DNA of 64,000 nucleotides from Ophiobolus disseminans (lineage: Eukaryota > Ascomycota > Dothideomycetes > Pleosporales > Phaeosphaeriaceae), in the NCBI GenBank assembly GCA_010093685.1, contig MU006237.1, positions 248,001 through 312,000 of the forward strand. The letters are read 5' to 3'. Shown here in pieces: positions 44,623 through 56,815 of this stretch. The notes below the pieces were generated by a model that ran no database searches, was not told the DNA's origin, and was given only the letters and a program-made list of their open reading frames with translations. The translations under genes were made by a program, and so were the position numbers. Numbering within the stretch: the first letter of the stretch is position 1; every line of letters starts with the position of its first letter.

Positions 44623-46100
44623 TTAGCCCCATACAGAGGCTTGAACACCCTGGTTCGGTGTGCTGCTCCAAGGCCCGTTGCCCCAGATGCCAACTCCCTT
44701 GTCAGTCACTGTTGAAGAGGGATTCATAGAAGAAGAGGACATGGCAGTGTTGTGCTGCTCGCTCGCGTTGTACGAGTTGTAGCCCAGCGGCGAAGGAAGA
44801 GGCGAGTTTGCGCGCTTGCCGAGGGGCGCTCCAGCCGGTTGCTGGAGGCCCTGAGAAGGACGGGTGCCGATGGGAGCGACACCAGAGCCGTTCGACTTAG
44901 TCTGACCTGGAATGGGAGGAGAGGCGCCTCCAGGCGACGAGTTAGAAGTACGGCTCGCCTGCTGCGCATCGAAAATGCTAAAGGCCGGGTTCTGATTGGA
45001 CGAGGGCGAGGAATTGCTGTTGGCACGGGCCTCTTGCGCTCCACCCGTGGCATCCTTGTCTCCGCGCGGGGGCATCTGGACGGTCGCCTCGCCGTTCTGC
45101 GCCTGCATGCCAAAAGGATCGAATGCGAGAGGCGAAGCACCACGGGCGGCGCCGGACGACTGTACGCGGACATCCTGGCTCGACGTGGGGTTGTTATTGT
45201 ACAGTTGCGAGTTCTCGCCGTACAGTGCACGGTGCTGGCGCGCAATGAGCTCGCGACGCTCGTCTTCATTCATGGTATTGGGGCTCATGGAGCGGTCGGA
45301 CTTGCCGGATCCAGAAACATCTGTATTACCCTAGTCAACCTGCTGTCCTTCCTCTATTGTTGCCCAGATTCCGAATCCTTACTTCTGTGATATTGCTGCT
45401 CTTGGTGGTAGTTGCGCAGCTCGCGCTCACGCTGGGCCGCCATCCGACGCTTTGCCTGGGCCATCTGATCTGCATCGTTGGGGCGCGGCGCATAGCGCTG
45501 GTTCTGGTAGAAGCCTTGGACGTTGGAGGCCGAGTGGGAGCGGCTGCCGTCGTACTCGCTCACCGAGTGGTGGCGCTGGGAACCGCCCATGCGCTGCTCT
45601 ATGGCATTCTATTAGTACCGCCATAACATGGTCGGAGGGGTGGTCGTACCGTAGTCTGGGTAAGAGCGCGGGGCCCCACCACCGCCCATCATGGGCATAG
45701 ATTCGCGCCGTCCGCCGCCGGTCTGGGGAGGGAATCCGGGTCCAAAAGGCTTCCCGCTCTTGTTGACGTTCTCGAGGGCGCGTTCGACCTCTGTGGTATA
45801 TGTTAGTGCGGGTCCATGATTCCAGAATCAAGTCAATAACAACAAGTCAACAACAACATGGCGACCACCTACAGCCACCATGTGCTAGGGCAACGTACCG
45901 TCAAACTGCGAGGCGAAGGCACTGGGCTCGTCTCTGTTTACGGTCGGGCCGGATCCCAGATCCAGGTTGCTCGGTGTGCCTCCGCCGCTGTAGCCATTGT
46001 GGCCGGTTCCTGAGCGCGAGGGCGGCTGGGGCTGTTCCCACGAGGCCTGGCGCCCTGGAGCCGGCGACCAATTGGCATTGGGATCGTTGTAGTAGGCCAT
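44623..46100 (-). CDS. Conserved-looking low-complexity protein, 418 aa
   Basis: Four exons: 45899-46100, 45650-45790, 45383-45598 and 44623-45320. All introns are phase 1 and start GTACG or GTAAGG. The protein starts MAYYNDPNANWSPAPGRQAS, has a Gly/Pro/Tyr-rich body, a helical Glu/Arg segment (AQAKRRMAAQRERELRNYHQ), and NEDERRELIARQHRALYG, then Ser/Asn/Gln-rich sequence ending VGIWGNGPWSS...VQASVWG. The ordered introns and blocks of non-random sequence suggest a real gene of fungi, but I do not know its function. It is likely cytosolic and disordered, perhaps RNA-linked; that is a guess. Confidence 0.82.
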
Positions 46101-48627
46101 TGTCAATTGGTAAAGAAGCTGCGGCCGGTGGTCAGGGTCGAGACGGTATTATGGCACGCAAGCGGAGGAAGGAGATGTGCCGGGAGCAGCGAAGCTCTAC
46201 TATAGTCCGGTCAGAACGTGGGTCAATGGACACCAAGTGAGTGACTATGGTCGGGCGGAACAGAGTATGCAGGGAATGGGGGCGAAAAATGAGGTCGAGA
46301 GTAGCGGAAAGGAATTTTCTGGGAGCGGAGACGCTCAACATAGGGTCGTGCCACTTACCGAAAAATGCAACTTCTCGCAACTTGGACACACACACACGGC
46401 TAAGGAGCGACAACTGTGTACTCTGCAGGGCAACGTTCAGTCACCGAGAGCAGCAGCAGGGCTGAGGGAATAGGTAGAGGGCAGCTCGGAAGATATCGCG
46501 GCAGAGGTGGATTCGAAAGGGGATGCAATTCCTCCAAAGTCGCGCTAAGGCTGGCCGAGCAGCGAACTGGCACTAATCTTCTCCCAATCTCCGCTCACCA
46601 TGACACGGGCCAATACTGCTGCACGCAATTAGCTCCAGGAAGCGGTCCCGCCTCTCACCAACGGCTCGCATCGTCGCATGCTGGATCCGCCGCAGCCTCA
46701 CCTCGGCCGCCTCCGTGCTGTGCGACCGCTGCGTCTGGCGCGGTCTTGCAGTCGCCAGTCGTCTCATTGTCGGCCAGACGGGCAGGCACTGCGGATGACG
46801 TTTGGAAGAGGCAGCTGCAGCCCGACCTCGAGCATGCGGGATATGCGCTGCACTGCACGACAGCACTTGCGGCTAGCGACGTGACCGTCTGTCGGGACTT
46901 GAACCACAGCATGCCATCGGTCGTTGCGGAGTGGACGGGAGAGAGCCACACCAACATAAGAAGCCCAAGCGCGCCTCCTTTCCGCACTGCCCGTGGACCC
47001 TGAGACCCTCTAATGTTCGTATGCCTCATCTCGAGTCGAGTCCGACTGTAGAATCCAGCCATCGTCACCCGATATGAGGTGCATCCATCTGCAAATCTGC
47101 GAACTCCCACGTTCGCAGCCCAACCGTCCATGCCCCGCGCCTGCAGAAAACTCATAGCGGATGCATGCCATGGCTTCTGCACACCCCACCTCGCTCCTGT
47201 CGTCTGCCAACCGCCATGCACATCAGCACCTTCACTCGCCGCCGTCCGTCTTCGGCAGGAGAGTGCAATCATGAGCTGCCGGCATGATCAGGTCTGCCCC
47301 CCTTCATCGTAGACTACGCGAAAGCGACTCCACCACAGTGCGGGGCACCAGTGATTACTCCTGGCCACCTCCAATAAGGTCGACCGAGGAACGGACCATG
47401 TAGGAAAATGTCGAATTGTGGCGTCCTCTTCCATCATTGCACATGCACATCATCCAAGAGGGAAACGTCGAGCGCGACGCTGTTGCTCGCCGTGGTGTTG
47501 ATAGGTAGATGCTCACTTTTCTCACCCACGAGCACCAACATGTCCACTCACGTCGAGCGGCGTTAGTTCCACAAGCGGCCTGAGCCGAGAGCCACAGTTA
47601 CGCTGCGGTTGCAGCGCTTGCGTGCAACCCAGCGCCCACCACACGCTTCGCAGTGCATGCTGACCGAGAGCGTCCAGCAGTCGTCGAGCGCCATACATGA
47701 AGTGCACGCCGAGCTTGTGGACCACGTTGCCGAACACCTGGGCACCTAAATATGTCAGCCTCCTTCCCCATATTGCACAGCGCGACCGTCGTACCGTCCG
47801 ACGAGACACACAGCATCCTCCAAGCCGGGCGAGAGGCAATATATCTATGTTGGGCACCTTCTCCCATCAGCCTGATGACCGCAGCGCCGACGTCGATGTC
47901 GCCGTCCAACGTTCCTTCCTTCCTTCGGCTCGGTTAAACTTGGCCCCCTGCACAGCCGTTAAACGCTCTGCCCATTTACTCTCTTGAACTACCTGATATC
48001 CCCAAACGGCGTTGCACCACAACATCTTAGTGAGCTTTCATATTTTCTCGCAACTTAGTCTTCTTCGTTGCTCTTCATCATCAGTCAAATGGCGTCGTAC
48101 CTTCTTGTATGACCATCAGTCCATTGCTCCATCTCCTACAGTCACCTCTCCTTGTCACGCGCTTGCCACAGACCACCAGCGCAAACACAGTGCCACCACC
48201 TGAGCATGATTCCCATATCAAAGACTCAGCATTCGTTCAAATATGACGAACGCTGTCCGTGCTAGGCGTAATCGCCCCGTAAGCAGCCAATGTGCTGTGC
48301 CGTGTGAGTGTGCAGAGCATCACCACTTAGGACTGAGAATGTGAAACATCACAATCTGACTGTGTGTCGCCATGGATCTTCTACACTCATATTCGAGTAG
48401 CCTCCGTTTGTTGAGCAATGCAAACTTATCAGCTATTCACACACACACACACCATGTCTCTGCCATACGGACGTTCGCGCCTTCTACACGCAATCGCGCA
48501 AAGATGGTCACAAGCAACGGTATGGTTTGCGCGTCTGCAGGACTTCACTATTCAGCATCTATATCTCACAGCCGAAAAAGGCACTACCTTAGACTCTAGG
48601 AAACGCTTAATAAGTCGAGAGCCAACA
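46101..48627. other. Large gene-poor interval
   Basis: 2.5 kb without a supported gene. Several overlapping frames on both strands (for example 46655-47272 and 47522-47857, minus) are open, as expected in G+C-rich DNA, and none has a recognised domain or convincing splice set. A (CA)n run lies near 48438-48453, just upstream of the F-box gene. Confidence 0.5.
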
Positions 48628-49185
48628 ATGGAATCCACACCTCCGTCCCTACAGAGCATACCACCGGAACTCATCCTCGAGCTTAGCGACTTCTTATCAA
48701 GAGACTGTATCCTGGCACTCAAGCTTGGAACTCGCAGACTCAACCAGATATTATCTATGCCACCACGACCCCAGCACGAACAGTCGGAATGTGAACGCCT
48801 CCTAATCCTCTCCCTTCTCTTGCGGGACTCTAGTCGCCGGCGCTGCTTTAGGTGCAAGAAGATCTACGACGCCAAATTCTTCACTTCACGAAGCGCCCCA
48901 GATGAGGTGCCAGCGTCTCTAGTCGACGATGCCCAACGAACGGAATACGTGCCATACCCGAAAGGATTGTGTCACCGGGAGGTCGGTTCGATTATGAAAA
49001 AGATATATACCGGGCCTGGGGGAAGGAGCGGATGGACGAGTCAGAAGGATGTTTGGTGCATGTGTTGTGGTGCTGTGCAGGGCTGGAAGGAATGCAAGTG
49101 CAAGTGCAATATTTGTCCACATCGGTCAGTGAGGACCTACACCCAATACATTGACAAGAAAGCCCCGTGGGGACGTCGGCAATAG
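48628..49185 (+). CDS. F-box protein with cysteine pairs
   Basis: 185 aa from ATG 48628; an upstream in-frame ATG (48418) would add 70 residues without recognised features. Residues about 12-40 form an F-box (SIPPELILELSDFLSRDCIL), the Skp1-binding helix set of SCF ubiquitin ligases. Two further regions have paired cysteines: RRCFRCKKIYDAKFF and WCMCCGAVQGWKECKCKCNI. These match small fungal F-box proteins with zinc-binding-like C-terminal parts. Role: substrate selection for ubiquitylation; the target is unknown. Intact, no intron needed. Confidence 0.8.
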   Translation: MESTPPSLQSIPPELILELSDFLSRDCILALKLGTRRLNQILSMPPRPQHEQSECERLLILSLLLRDSSRRRCFRCKKIYDAKFFTSRSAPDEVPASLVDDAQRTEYVPYPKGLCHREVGSIMKKIYTGPGGRSGWTSQKDVWCMCCGAVQGWKECKCKCNICPHRSVRTYTQYIDKKAPWGRRQ

Positions 49186-49547
49186 AGGGCAAGTCCAGGG
49201 ACGATCACCTTTTACCAGACCATGATGAGGGAAGCCACGGTCCGAAGTAATGGCAGCGGATTGGGTAGGTTGAACCCTCGAAATCTACGTTGGAGGCAGC
49301 GCGAGTTGAATGTTCAAGAGCTAACCATTGTAGATGCACCAAACGAACAGTTTGGAAGGCTTGGCCACATCAGTTCGGCTCAAGGGAGGATGAACTGCGC
49401 ACGACTTCCTATGACCATCGATAAACTTCCGAGCGTTGTCAAACATGTCGGCATGCAACTCACTCTCACAAGCATTTCATACCCGACCTTTGTACATTAG
49501 CAGTAAATTCATAACTTCGTTTCATTTCATTTCGTCTCCGCCCAACA

Positions 49548-50294
49548 CTAGTACACCATCTTCTCATTCCCCTCCTTCCCCATCTCCACATCCCTCCCCA
49601 CCCTCGCCCTCACAATCCTAATTTCCCTTCCCCACCGCCTAACCGTCCACAGTGCCCACCACTGCGCAAACATCAAAAACAGTCCACTCCACGCCACAAC
49701 CACCATCACGGTGAAGAAGTTGCGCGAGCACTTGACCAACCACGCCTCGTCCCACCCCAAACCCGCGTCTATGTCGCGACAAATGGCGTCCTCGTCGACG
49801 TACCAGGATGGTATGACGGGATTCAGGATCCCCGCGTCGAAGGGTATGATTATGTTTGTGAGCGCGAGGGTGACGAAGGATAGGGTTGTAGTGTGGATTA
49901 GGGTGTAAGCGGATATGAGCGGGGGGAGTAACTAAAAGCCGTCAGATTAGCAGTTGCTTCTAAATCCAACACAATTGCATGCGAACACAAGGCTGTTCTT
50001 GCTTACCCGCACAGCGCCAATCAAACCCGCCACGCTCGCGCCTGCCGCAATGACATTGTAACTCAGGCTCCAATATGCGCGGTATTGCTCGCTGCCGGGG
50101 AGGATGAAGGAGAGCGCGAGGAGCGTGTGGGTGCAGAGTGTGAGGGAGGGGAGCAGGATGGCGAGGAATCTGTGTTTGGGGGGTTAGCTTGGGTTGGGTT
50201 GGGTGGATTGTAGTATGTAGGTAAGGTGTAGAGGATGGGTGCAGGGCTGGATGTTGACGGACCTTGTTTGCGCTTGTTCGCGCGTCAACGCCAT
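49548..50294 (-). CDS. Four-transmembrane protein, unknown function
   Basis: Three exons: 50263-50294, 50007-50169 and 49548-49931; 192 aa. The start is MALTREQAQTR. Four hydrophobic helices follow: FLAILLPSLTLCTHTLLALS, NVIAAGASVAGLIGAVRLL, TTLSFVTLALTNIIIPF and FFTVMVVVAWSGLFLMFAQW. Between helices 3 and 4 is a loop with WYVDEDAICRD and WLVKCSRNFF. The tail is short and charged. The layout recalls small fungal MARVEL/tetraspan-type membrane proteins, without a firm match. Splicing at AG-A and GCGG-TTA keeps the frame throughout. Confidence 0.8.
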
Positions 50295-51603
50295 TATGGC
50301 TTGTGAATGCCCTTGAAACTTCGATGCGAAGTTTGTGATGCAATACGATATGTCTTCAACAACCCTTCCAAAAACACCCTATCCAGCGCTGTCGTGCGTC
50401 GTGCAATCGTGAACGTCGTGAAGGGTATCAAACCACGCAATGTAGAACACAAACCGTCAAGAGCGGAATCTCTCGTCCCTATGTAAGCCGCAACGCACAA
50501 ACGTTCGTCCCACTTGCCTGTTCCCGCCGAACCCGAATGCGTCGCGTGAGGATTTAGCTCCGGGACGCCGCGGATGGATGTGGGAACGCGTCTGATGTCA
50601 TGTACCCCTGCACGCCCAATCTAAACTCAAACAGGACGTAATAACAACGAATGTCTTAGGGCTCGGGTCCGAGGGTGATGAGCTTGGTCTTTCGATGTAA
50701 AAGGTAGGATTGAAGTTTTGGGATTCAAGGATGGGGAGTTGGAGAGTGATGGATGGATCTATTGGCGGTGTAGAACATGCACACGACAACAGGCAAGACA
50801 GCGCAATTCAAGAAATCGCATGCCCGACAAGCGGTTTAGCGCAACGCAGGGCGGATCTTGCGGCTGGCTTGGTGGAGACGGCGGAGTTGCACGGCGGACG
50901 AGCATCATCACCGCTCCGTCATCATGGTGCACTTCATCAGCAATTGAAAGTTTTTGCACAGTTTGGACTCTGACTGCAGCTATTCTCCACGATGTTCGAT
51001 GTTCAAATACATCACCTCGCTGGCACAAATCCGCAAGCTACCCCAACACTCCATTTTTCATCGCAATCATCCAGTCTGCCTATCCTCGTAACTTAGTTAT
51101 CGTACGATTACTCGCATCTCACAAACATCCAAGTCCTGTACCTTGCCAGGGACCGTGCCGCACGGTCTGGCCCTCGTGATCGTCGGGTGCATGTGATGTC
51201 AGGTGCAGCGGGGCGCCGATAGTGCTTGAAAGCGGGGTCTGACAAACGCTGGGACAGGGCGTCTTACGGCTTGCGGTGATGGGCTAGGGTGCGTGGGCAT
51301 GTGATGGCGCGTCAGCGCTCCGTGGTTGAAAGAAATAGTTTCGTGCGGCTGGATTGTTTGGGCTGTGGTGGTGTTGAGGGAAGCGCGTTCGCATTTAGTG
51401 ATCGATTGCGCATTATTCTTCGCTTCTTTAGACTTGTGGGAAAAGCTCTGCATGAATAATCTTTGCGTAATGGGTATCATGTATGATGGAAGCTGTGTGC
51501 TATTGTTACTATTGGTTGCCGCTATATGTATGTACCATCCCAAGGCGCCGATGAGTCCTTCAAACTGTCATTCCCGACTCTTATTCGCTGCGCACGAAGC
51601 CTT
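50295..51603. other. Gene-free spacer
   Basis: 1.3 kb between two minus-strand genes. Short frames on both strands, none recognised. No repeats seen. Confidence 0.5.
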
Positions 51604-53051
51604 CTATGCAAAGACGTAGCAAGGAATACCGTACTGTACATTGTCAGTCTCATCTGGTGCACAACAAAAGAAACGTCAGACTCACGTTGGTAGGAGCGTT
51701 GAACTTGAGGTTCTTGTCCAAGTCAGAGATCTCCTGGATCTCAGAGTCCTTCAGGTTAAAGCCAGTCACGTCCAAATTCTGCTGCAGACGGTTCTGCGAG
51801 TTGCTCTTGGGGATAACAGACAAGCCGCGCTGTGTGGACCATCGCAGAAGCACCTGCGCGGGTGTCTTGCCATGTGCCTCAGAGATCTTCTTGACGACGG
51901 GGTGGTCGAAAAGAAGAGGAGTGTCCGCCGCAATCTTCATATCGCACTCGATGAACGACTGGGGGCCGAACGAGGAGTATGCGGTAACCTTGATGCCGTG
52001 CTCTTCCGCAAGCTTGATGAGGTAGGGCTGGACGTAGTATGGGTGGTGCTCGATTTGCAGAGTAGCAGGCTTGACCTTTGCATACGTGAAGAGATCCAGC
52101 AGCAATGCGCCAGAGTAGTTGGACACACCAATGCTCTTTGTCAGACCCTTCTGCTTGATGTCCTCAAACGCCCTCCAAGTACTCTCGAGGCTGGCGCTGC
52201 TGTGGATGATCTTGCTGTTCGCCTCGTCGGAGAACCACCCAGGTGGATACCGTGTCTCGGGTGAAACATACTTGAGTGCGACAGGAAAGTGGATCAGGTA
52301 GAGATCGAAGTAGTCGACGCCCCAATCCTTGAGCTGCTTCTTAGTGATGGGCTCGACCTGCTCGTAGTCGTGGAATGTCTGCCAGAGCTTGGAGACGATG
52401 AAGAGGTCTTCACGCTTGACCAGGCCCTCCTTGATGGCGCGGGCAACACCTTGGCCGGCTTCGACTTCGTTGCCGTAATCTAGGGATTTTGTTAGCGGTT
52501 GCGTTGGTAGCTCTCGCGAGATCTCGTTCCGATGAATGACGCTAGTATTCCGAACGTCGAACAGGGATTTGAAGCCACCGGCAGTTTGGATTCGCCGCCC
52601 ATTGATTAGACACGATCAGATCTTCCGAGAGTAGGGCTCGCGGGCCGCGGAAGCGATCTTGACTCCAGATGCCGTCCATGGAAGTACATCTGGTCCATAA
52701 ACGGTGGCGTGAAAGCGCCATAGGAGTGTACATACCACAAGCTCCATCAAACAGTCTGTAACCAGTCTTGATGGCATTGTATACTGTGTCCGCGCAAGTG
52801 TCGTTGTCGACTTTCCAGAGACCGAAGCCAACCTGGGGCATCTTGTTGCCATCATTCAGCGTGACGTAGGGCGTGTCGACAGCCATTGTTGCGAAGAAGT
52901 TGCGATTCGTGAACGTGAGTCGAGGATATGGCGAACTGGATCTGGAGATGCAAGTTCGAGCAGGAGGGAGGAAGGAGTGCCTGGAAATGGTAGTAGAAGT
53001 GAAGGAGCGCACAGTATTAATACTCGCACGGCAATAGCGCCCAGCAACCAT
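51604..53051 (-). CDS. xyl1: D-xylose reductase (aldo-keto reductase), possible N-terminal extension
   Basis: Three exons: 52736-53051, 51686-52479 and 51604-51633. From the usual start (ATG 52886, MAVDTPYVTLNDGNKMPQVG) the enzyme is 324 aa. The catalytic tetrad is Asp47, Tyr52, Lys81 and His114 (FDGACDYGNE rebuilt over intron 1; IVSKLW; YLIHFP). The cofactor loop IPKSNSQNRL and the end NYGIPCYVFA are xylose-reductase-like. It reduces D-xylose to xylitol with NAD(P)H, the first step of pentose use. A second in-frame ATG at 53051 would add 55 residues with eight Arg, many Ser/Thr, and no Asp, Glu or Lys, like a mitochondrial presequence. A TATA box 50 nt upstream favours transcripts that include it. 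Confidence 0.92.
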
Positions 53052-53100
53052 GTCCTTAGGTAGATCTCCAAGTGACCACAAAAAATTCCTGGCGTCCACC

Positions 53101-53111
53101 GTCTATATAAG
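53101..53111 (-). promoter_or_regulatory. TATA box of the xylose reductase gene
   Basis: CTTATATAGAC on the minus strand, 50 nt before ATG 53051 and about 215 nt before ATG 52886. Its position predicts a transcript start near 53075, upstream of both ATGs. Confidence 0.6.
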
Positions 53112-54323
53112 CCGTCCTAGAGCCAGATGGATACGACCCTGCGTCTTCAACCGGAGGACTGGGTTGGTAGCTTGGGTCTTGCCCCAGGTGGATACGCATC
53201 CGCTTCCATTTCACCCTTGTTACGCTGCAACTTCTGGAATTCGTGGCTGCTATATTCACATGCTCTTCCTTCGCGGTGCATGAAGTCCGTACCTAGACAT
53301 CGCCATTGACGCTTGAAACTATGCATCGCTTTCTATTGGATCGTTAGGATAAATAACGGATGTTCTCAACAACTGCAGTTGTAGAGGCTTCGCAGGATGC
53401 CTATCTTTGTGTTGCCGTGGAGCTGGTAAATCGCAAGAAGGCGTAACTACGGTGACGATGGTGGGGTTGACCATTGCCCCTCCGTGCCCACAATTCCGCC
53501 ATGTCACGGATAAAGTGTCTTAAGGCACCGGATAATTCGTATTATTCGTCCACAGCACCAAGCCACAATCAGATTGGGCCGTCGGGACAGTAACCTGGAT
53601 GGGATCTGTGGGATTTTCATGTCGTGTACCTTGAGTCTGTCTATTTTCGCGCCCCTCGAGCTGCACGTGGCGGTCGCGGGGGTCAACGTGACCAAGTGGC
53701 GAGATGAGGTACAATCAAGGACGATAAGCGTGCGAGGTAAGACGGTGTGTTGAGAGCTTAATGCTTTGGCACGTATAGGGCCAGAGTACGTACGACCCTC
53801 AGACTTCGACTCTTGGGGAGTGGAGGAGAATCGGCAGTCAGTGACAGGAGCGACAGTCTTGGTTTCCACGGCATGAGTATATTAGAAGTACTTTGGAAAA
53901 GTTCGGTCTTGACTACACTGATGCAGTCAGCTCTTCCCTATCATTCCCATAGTCCTTAGTCGCTTTCTCCTAGTAAATTATCATGAACTCCTCTGCAATA
54001 AGATATTTGTGCCTCCTCAAAGACTTGTCATGGGCTGGCGATCTTGACATGTTCCTTACATTTCATGTTCAACATTTCAAGCCCCGAAATATCCCACCTG
54101 AGGCGTTTCATGGTCTCGAGCTTCGTTGTGCGATGTGTGATGCTGAGTACTGCGATAAATGACCCGAATCAGTTGATAGAATAAAAAAACCATGGCGGTC
54201 ATTTCTTGTGCATGCTGTCACCAGTCATTGAACATAATCTCTAATAAGACGGGACTGTAGCTCTCCGTTTGGAAAGCAGAGGGTATCTGACAAACGCCTA
54301 GTTCACGCTGCGTATAAATCCAT
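53112..54323. other. Spacer with the xylose reductase promoter
   Basis: 1.2 kb without a supported gene. GGATAAA occurs twice on the + strand (53347-53353 and 53508-53514). These match the loose XlnR/Xyr1-type GGNTAAA motif of xylose-induced genes. The match is short and may be chance. Confidence 0.4.
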
Positions 54324-55803
54324 TCAAATAACTCGGCTCGCACGATCTACCTCGATCTTGAACTGCGTTCGCTTGTTGATGACTAGTCTGTCGTCTCGCA
54401 AGCGACCGGGCGCGTCGTCTTCAGTACCAAAGCTGGCGGTTCGATCACCGCACCATATTTCGGTGTCGTTTCTTGACACGTGATCGATGGGCCGGAAGTT
54501 GGCATCTGCTGTCAACATGATAGGCGCCTTTGGTATGGATGACGTTGAAGCAGTAGGTCTGTGTAGAGTCGAGGTATTGTTGAGAACGCCAGGTTCCGCC
54601 GTGTCTGATAGCGAGGTTTTGCTGCCGCGGCGCGACGGTATAGGCTGCATGAGGTAGCCTTCGGATTGCCAGGAACTTCGAGGTTGTAGGCCTGGTGCTT
54701 CGGAGCTAAAAGATTGATTGGGCATGGTGGATCTTTGCGTGCTTCGACCATAATCCGACCTTTTATGGTAACTAGTGGTATATTCCTTGTCGAATGGCCG
54801 CAAGAATGGACCCAGACCAGTGATTGTCGAAGCCATTATGGCATATCCCATCTGCCACTGTGTCGCAATGAGGTACTCGAAAGTGTAGCTTTCCCCAATG
54901 AGCCTTTGTCGAAGGTAATGCAACCGAACAGCAGCGATGGCGATGACCGGCAAGCGAGCAGAGAAGGCGAAGATGACAACAAGCTTTGACTTCACCCGCA
55001 TCTGAAGTGTCCACACCATCTGAATCGCAATGCCGAAGATGAAAGCCTCCGTTGCGATGTCGAGAGCGCCGATAGCCTGCCATTTTGGCCACTAGTTTAG
55101 TCAGCATTGGGTTGGCATCTGGGAGGGTGGCCTAACGCACCCTGTTTGTGCATCGTTGAGGAGCAGTATAATACTGGGCCGGATTGCATGGGACTATGAT
55201 CAGGATGATGGACATGACGGCCCATACGAAGGAACCTGCGAGGACTCCATATGCCGCATTTCTATGCGCACCGCCCGGGGAAAGGCGCACATACAGAAAC
55301 AGAATCGAGAATTTCGAGAGGGCCAGCGTGCAGATGTAGAAGATCTGCGACGCGATTCCTGCCTGTCAGACTGTCAGTTGGTGGTTCCCGGAAGGATTGC
55401 GGCTGCGCAAGTGCCGGAAGGAGCCGAAACCCTGCCAGATCTCGAATTCCCAAACTCACCTTTCCAAGTCGCTCGAGCTGCGAAAGAGGTACTCCAACCT
55501 GCGAGACTCCCAACCCTAAATTGACCATATGCAGGATAATACCGGATTGAACGGTGTGAAGTACCTGCGGTGGGCCGTCAGCGCCGGACTAGAAAGCTGC
55601 CAACTCACCGCATGCCACCATACCGTCGCAGCCGCCAACAACCAGTCATCAGCTTTCCAGTCTCTTGATTTCCATCGCAACCATATTCGTATCAACGAAC
55701 ATATCCACGTGAAGGCCAGAACCACCACGACGGTGACGACGATTAGGCCGCGCTTGTCGTTAGCCGTGATGAAGTATGGCGGGGGGATGGCCTCGTTCGC
55801 CAT
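54324..55803 (-). CDS. Fungal rhodopsin-like seven-helix membrane protein
   Basis: Four exons: 55624-55803, 55460-55564, 55141-55362 and 54324-55091; 424 aa. All introns are phase 0 with GT-AG ends. Helices include LIVVTVVVVLAFTWICSLI, then the family block DDWLLAAATVLHTVQSGIIL, GVSQVGVPLSQLERLGK, IASQIFYICTLALSKFSILF, GVLAGSFVWAVMSIILIIVP with CNPAQYY, WQAIGALDIATEAFIFGIAI and the late helix. This is the fungal integral-membrane (rhodopsin domain) family related to Pth11-type receptors. No CFEM domain is present. The C-terminal 200 aa are cytosolic, Ser/Thr-rich and likely phosphorylated. It probably sits in the plasma membrane; the ligand is unknown. Confidence 0.9.
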
Positions 55804-56815
55804 GGATGAAGACTACTTCTCATTCACAGCAGGAAGTTGAAGAATGACCATGGAGGAGCGAGCAAGCTGCATGCCGCAAGTTACTACCTACACCATGACT
55901 GTCGAACCTAGGAATATTTCCGGTGGTACGCAGCGCCACCATGCCACGATAATCACGACCCCAGGGGCATGCAGCGGACAAGACTCCGCTGCCGGCCGTG
56001 TGGGTTTTGGTGGTGGTACCGGTGGCATGGCATCCTTGATATGTTAGCCGAATTTTGAAAAGCTAATCAAGCTATCGGCATACTTCGACGCCGCAGAGAC
56101 ACTTGCTACGATGGCGCCGGACTGGGGCTCTTGGTATAGCCGATTTGGGAGGCATGCGGTATGTCACACTTGCCTTTCAGTAGGTGAGGGGGTACTAATT
56201 CTGTGGTAACGAGACGGGTTGGGATGTTGTCTCCACCTGAGGTACCTAGTGCAAAATTAATCTGTGGGAACGAGCAACCGGGTCGTTCGGCATACAACAA
56301 TTACTCGTGATTATCATGCTGTCGGAGGAGCAAGGACCTCAAAATCGCATCTGAAACAAAGCAGACGGCAGATGCATCAACAGCGAGTCGATCTGGCAGC
56401 CTCAACCTTGCTTCCAGCCCGTCGCGGTAGATGCTGGGCTACGATGTTGACGCACAGTGTGCGATTTAATCAATCGGAAGAAAACTCATGCTGGTAGCCA
56501 AGGGTCCAGCCGCATTGTGGGCCGGAAGGAGGAGGCGGCCCGCGACGTTTCATTGGACTGTCAGTCGTCGAGGTACAGTAGCACGTTCCTCCGGACGATC
56601 TCGTTGGCACAAACGTGTCGGATGCAAGCTACTGAATCGGCACGTTGGCCGTGGAAGCGATTCATCGCTCCAATCGCCATGCGGGCCCAGCATATTAGCG
56701 TCAAACAAGGGTGCTCGCCCTCATCTACTCTGAGTTGAGTTGTAGCGAACGTCTGCAGGTTTCCCTCCTCAGTTGATCGACTTCTCCTGCAGTCAACCAC
56801 GCGTCTTCCATAGCC
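55804..56815. other. Divergent promoter region
   Basis: 1.0 kb between the divergent rhodopsin-like and permease genes. Only short unrecognised frames. Confidence 0.5.

Noticed and set aside
46655..47272. 205-codon minus-strand frame in the gene-poor interval
   Set aside because: Several frames are open at once in this G+C-rich DNA; no motif, and no coherent gene model.
47522..47909. Overlapping minus-strand frames that looked like a two-part gene
   Set aside because: The frames do not join by GT-AG splicing and neither shows a known domain.
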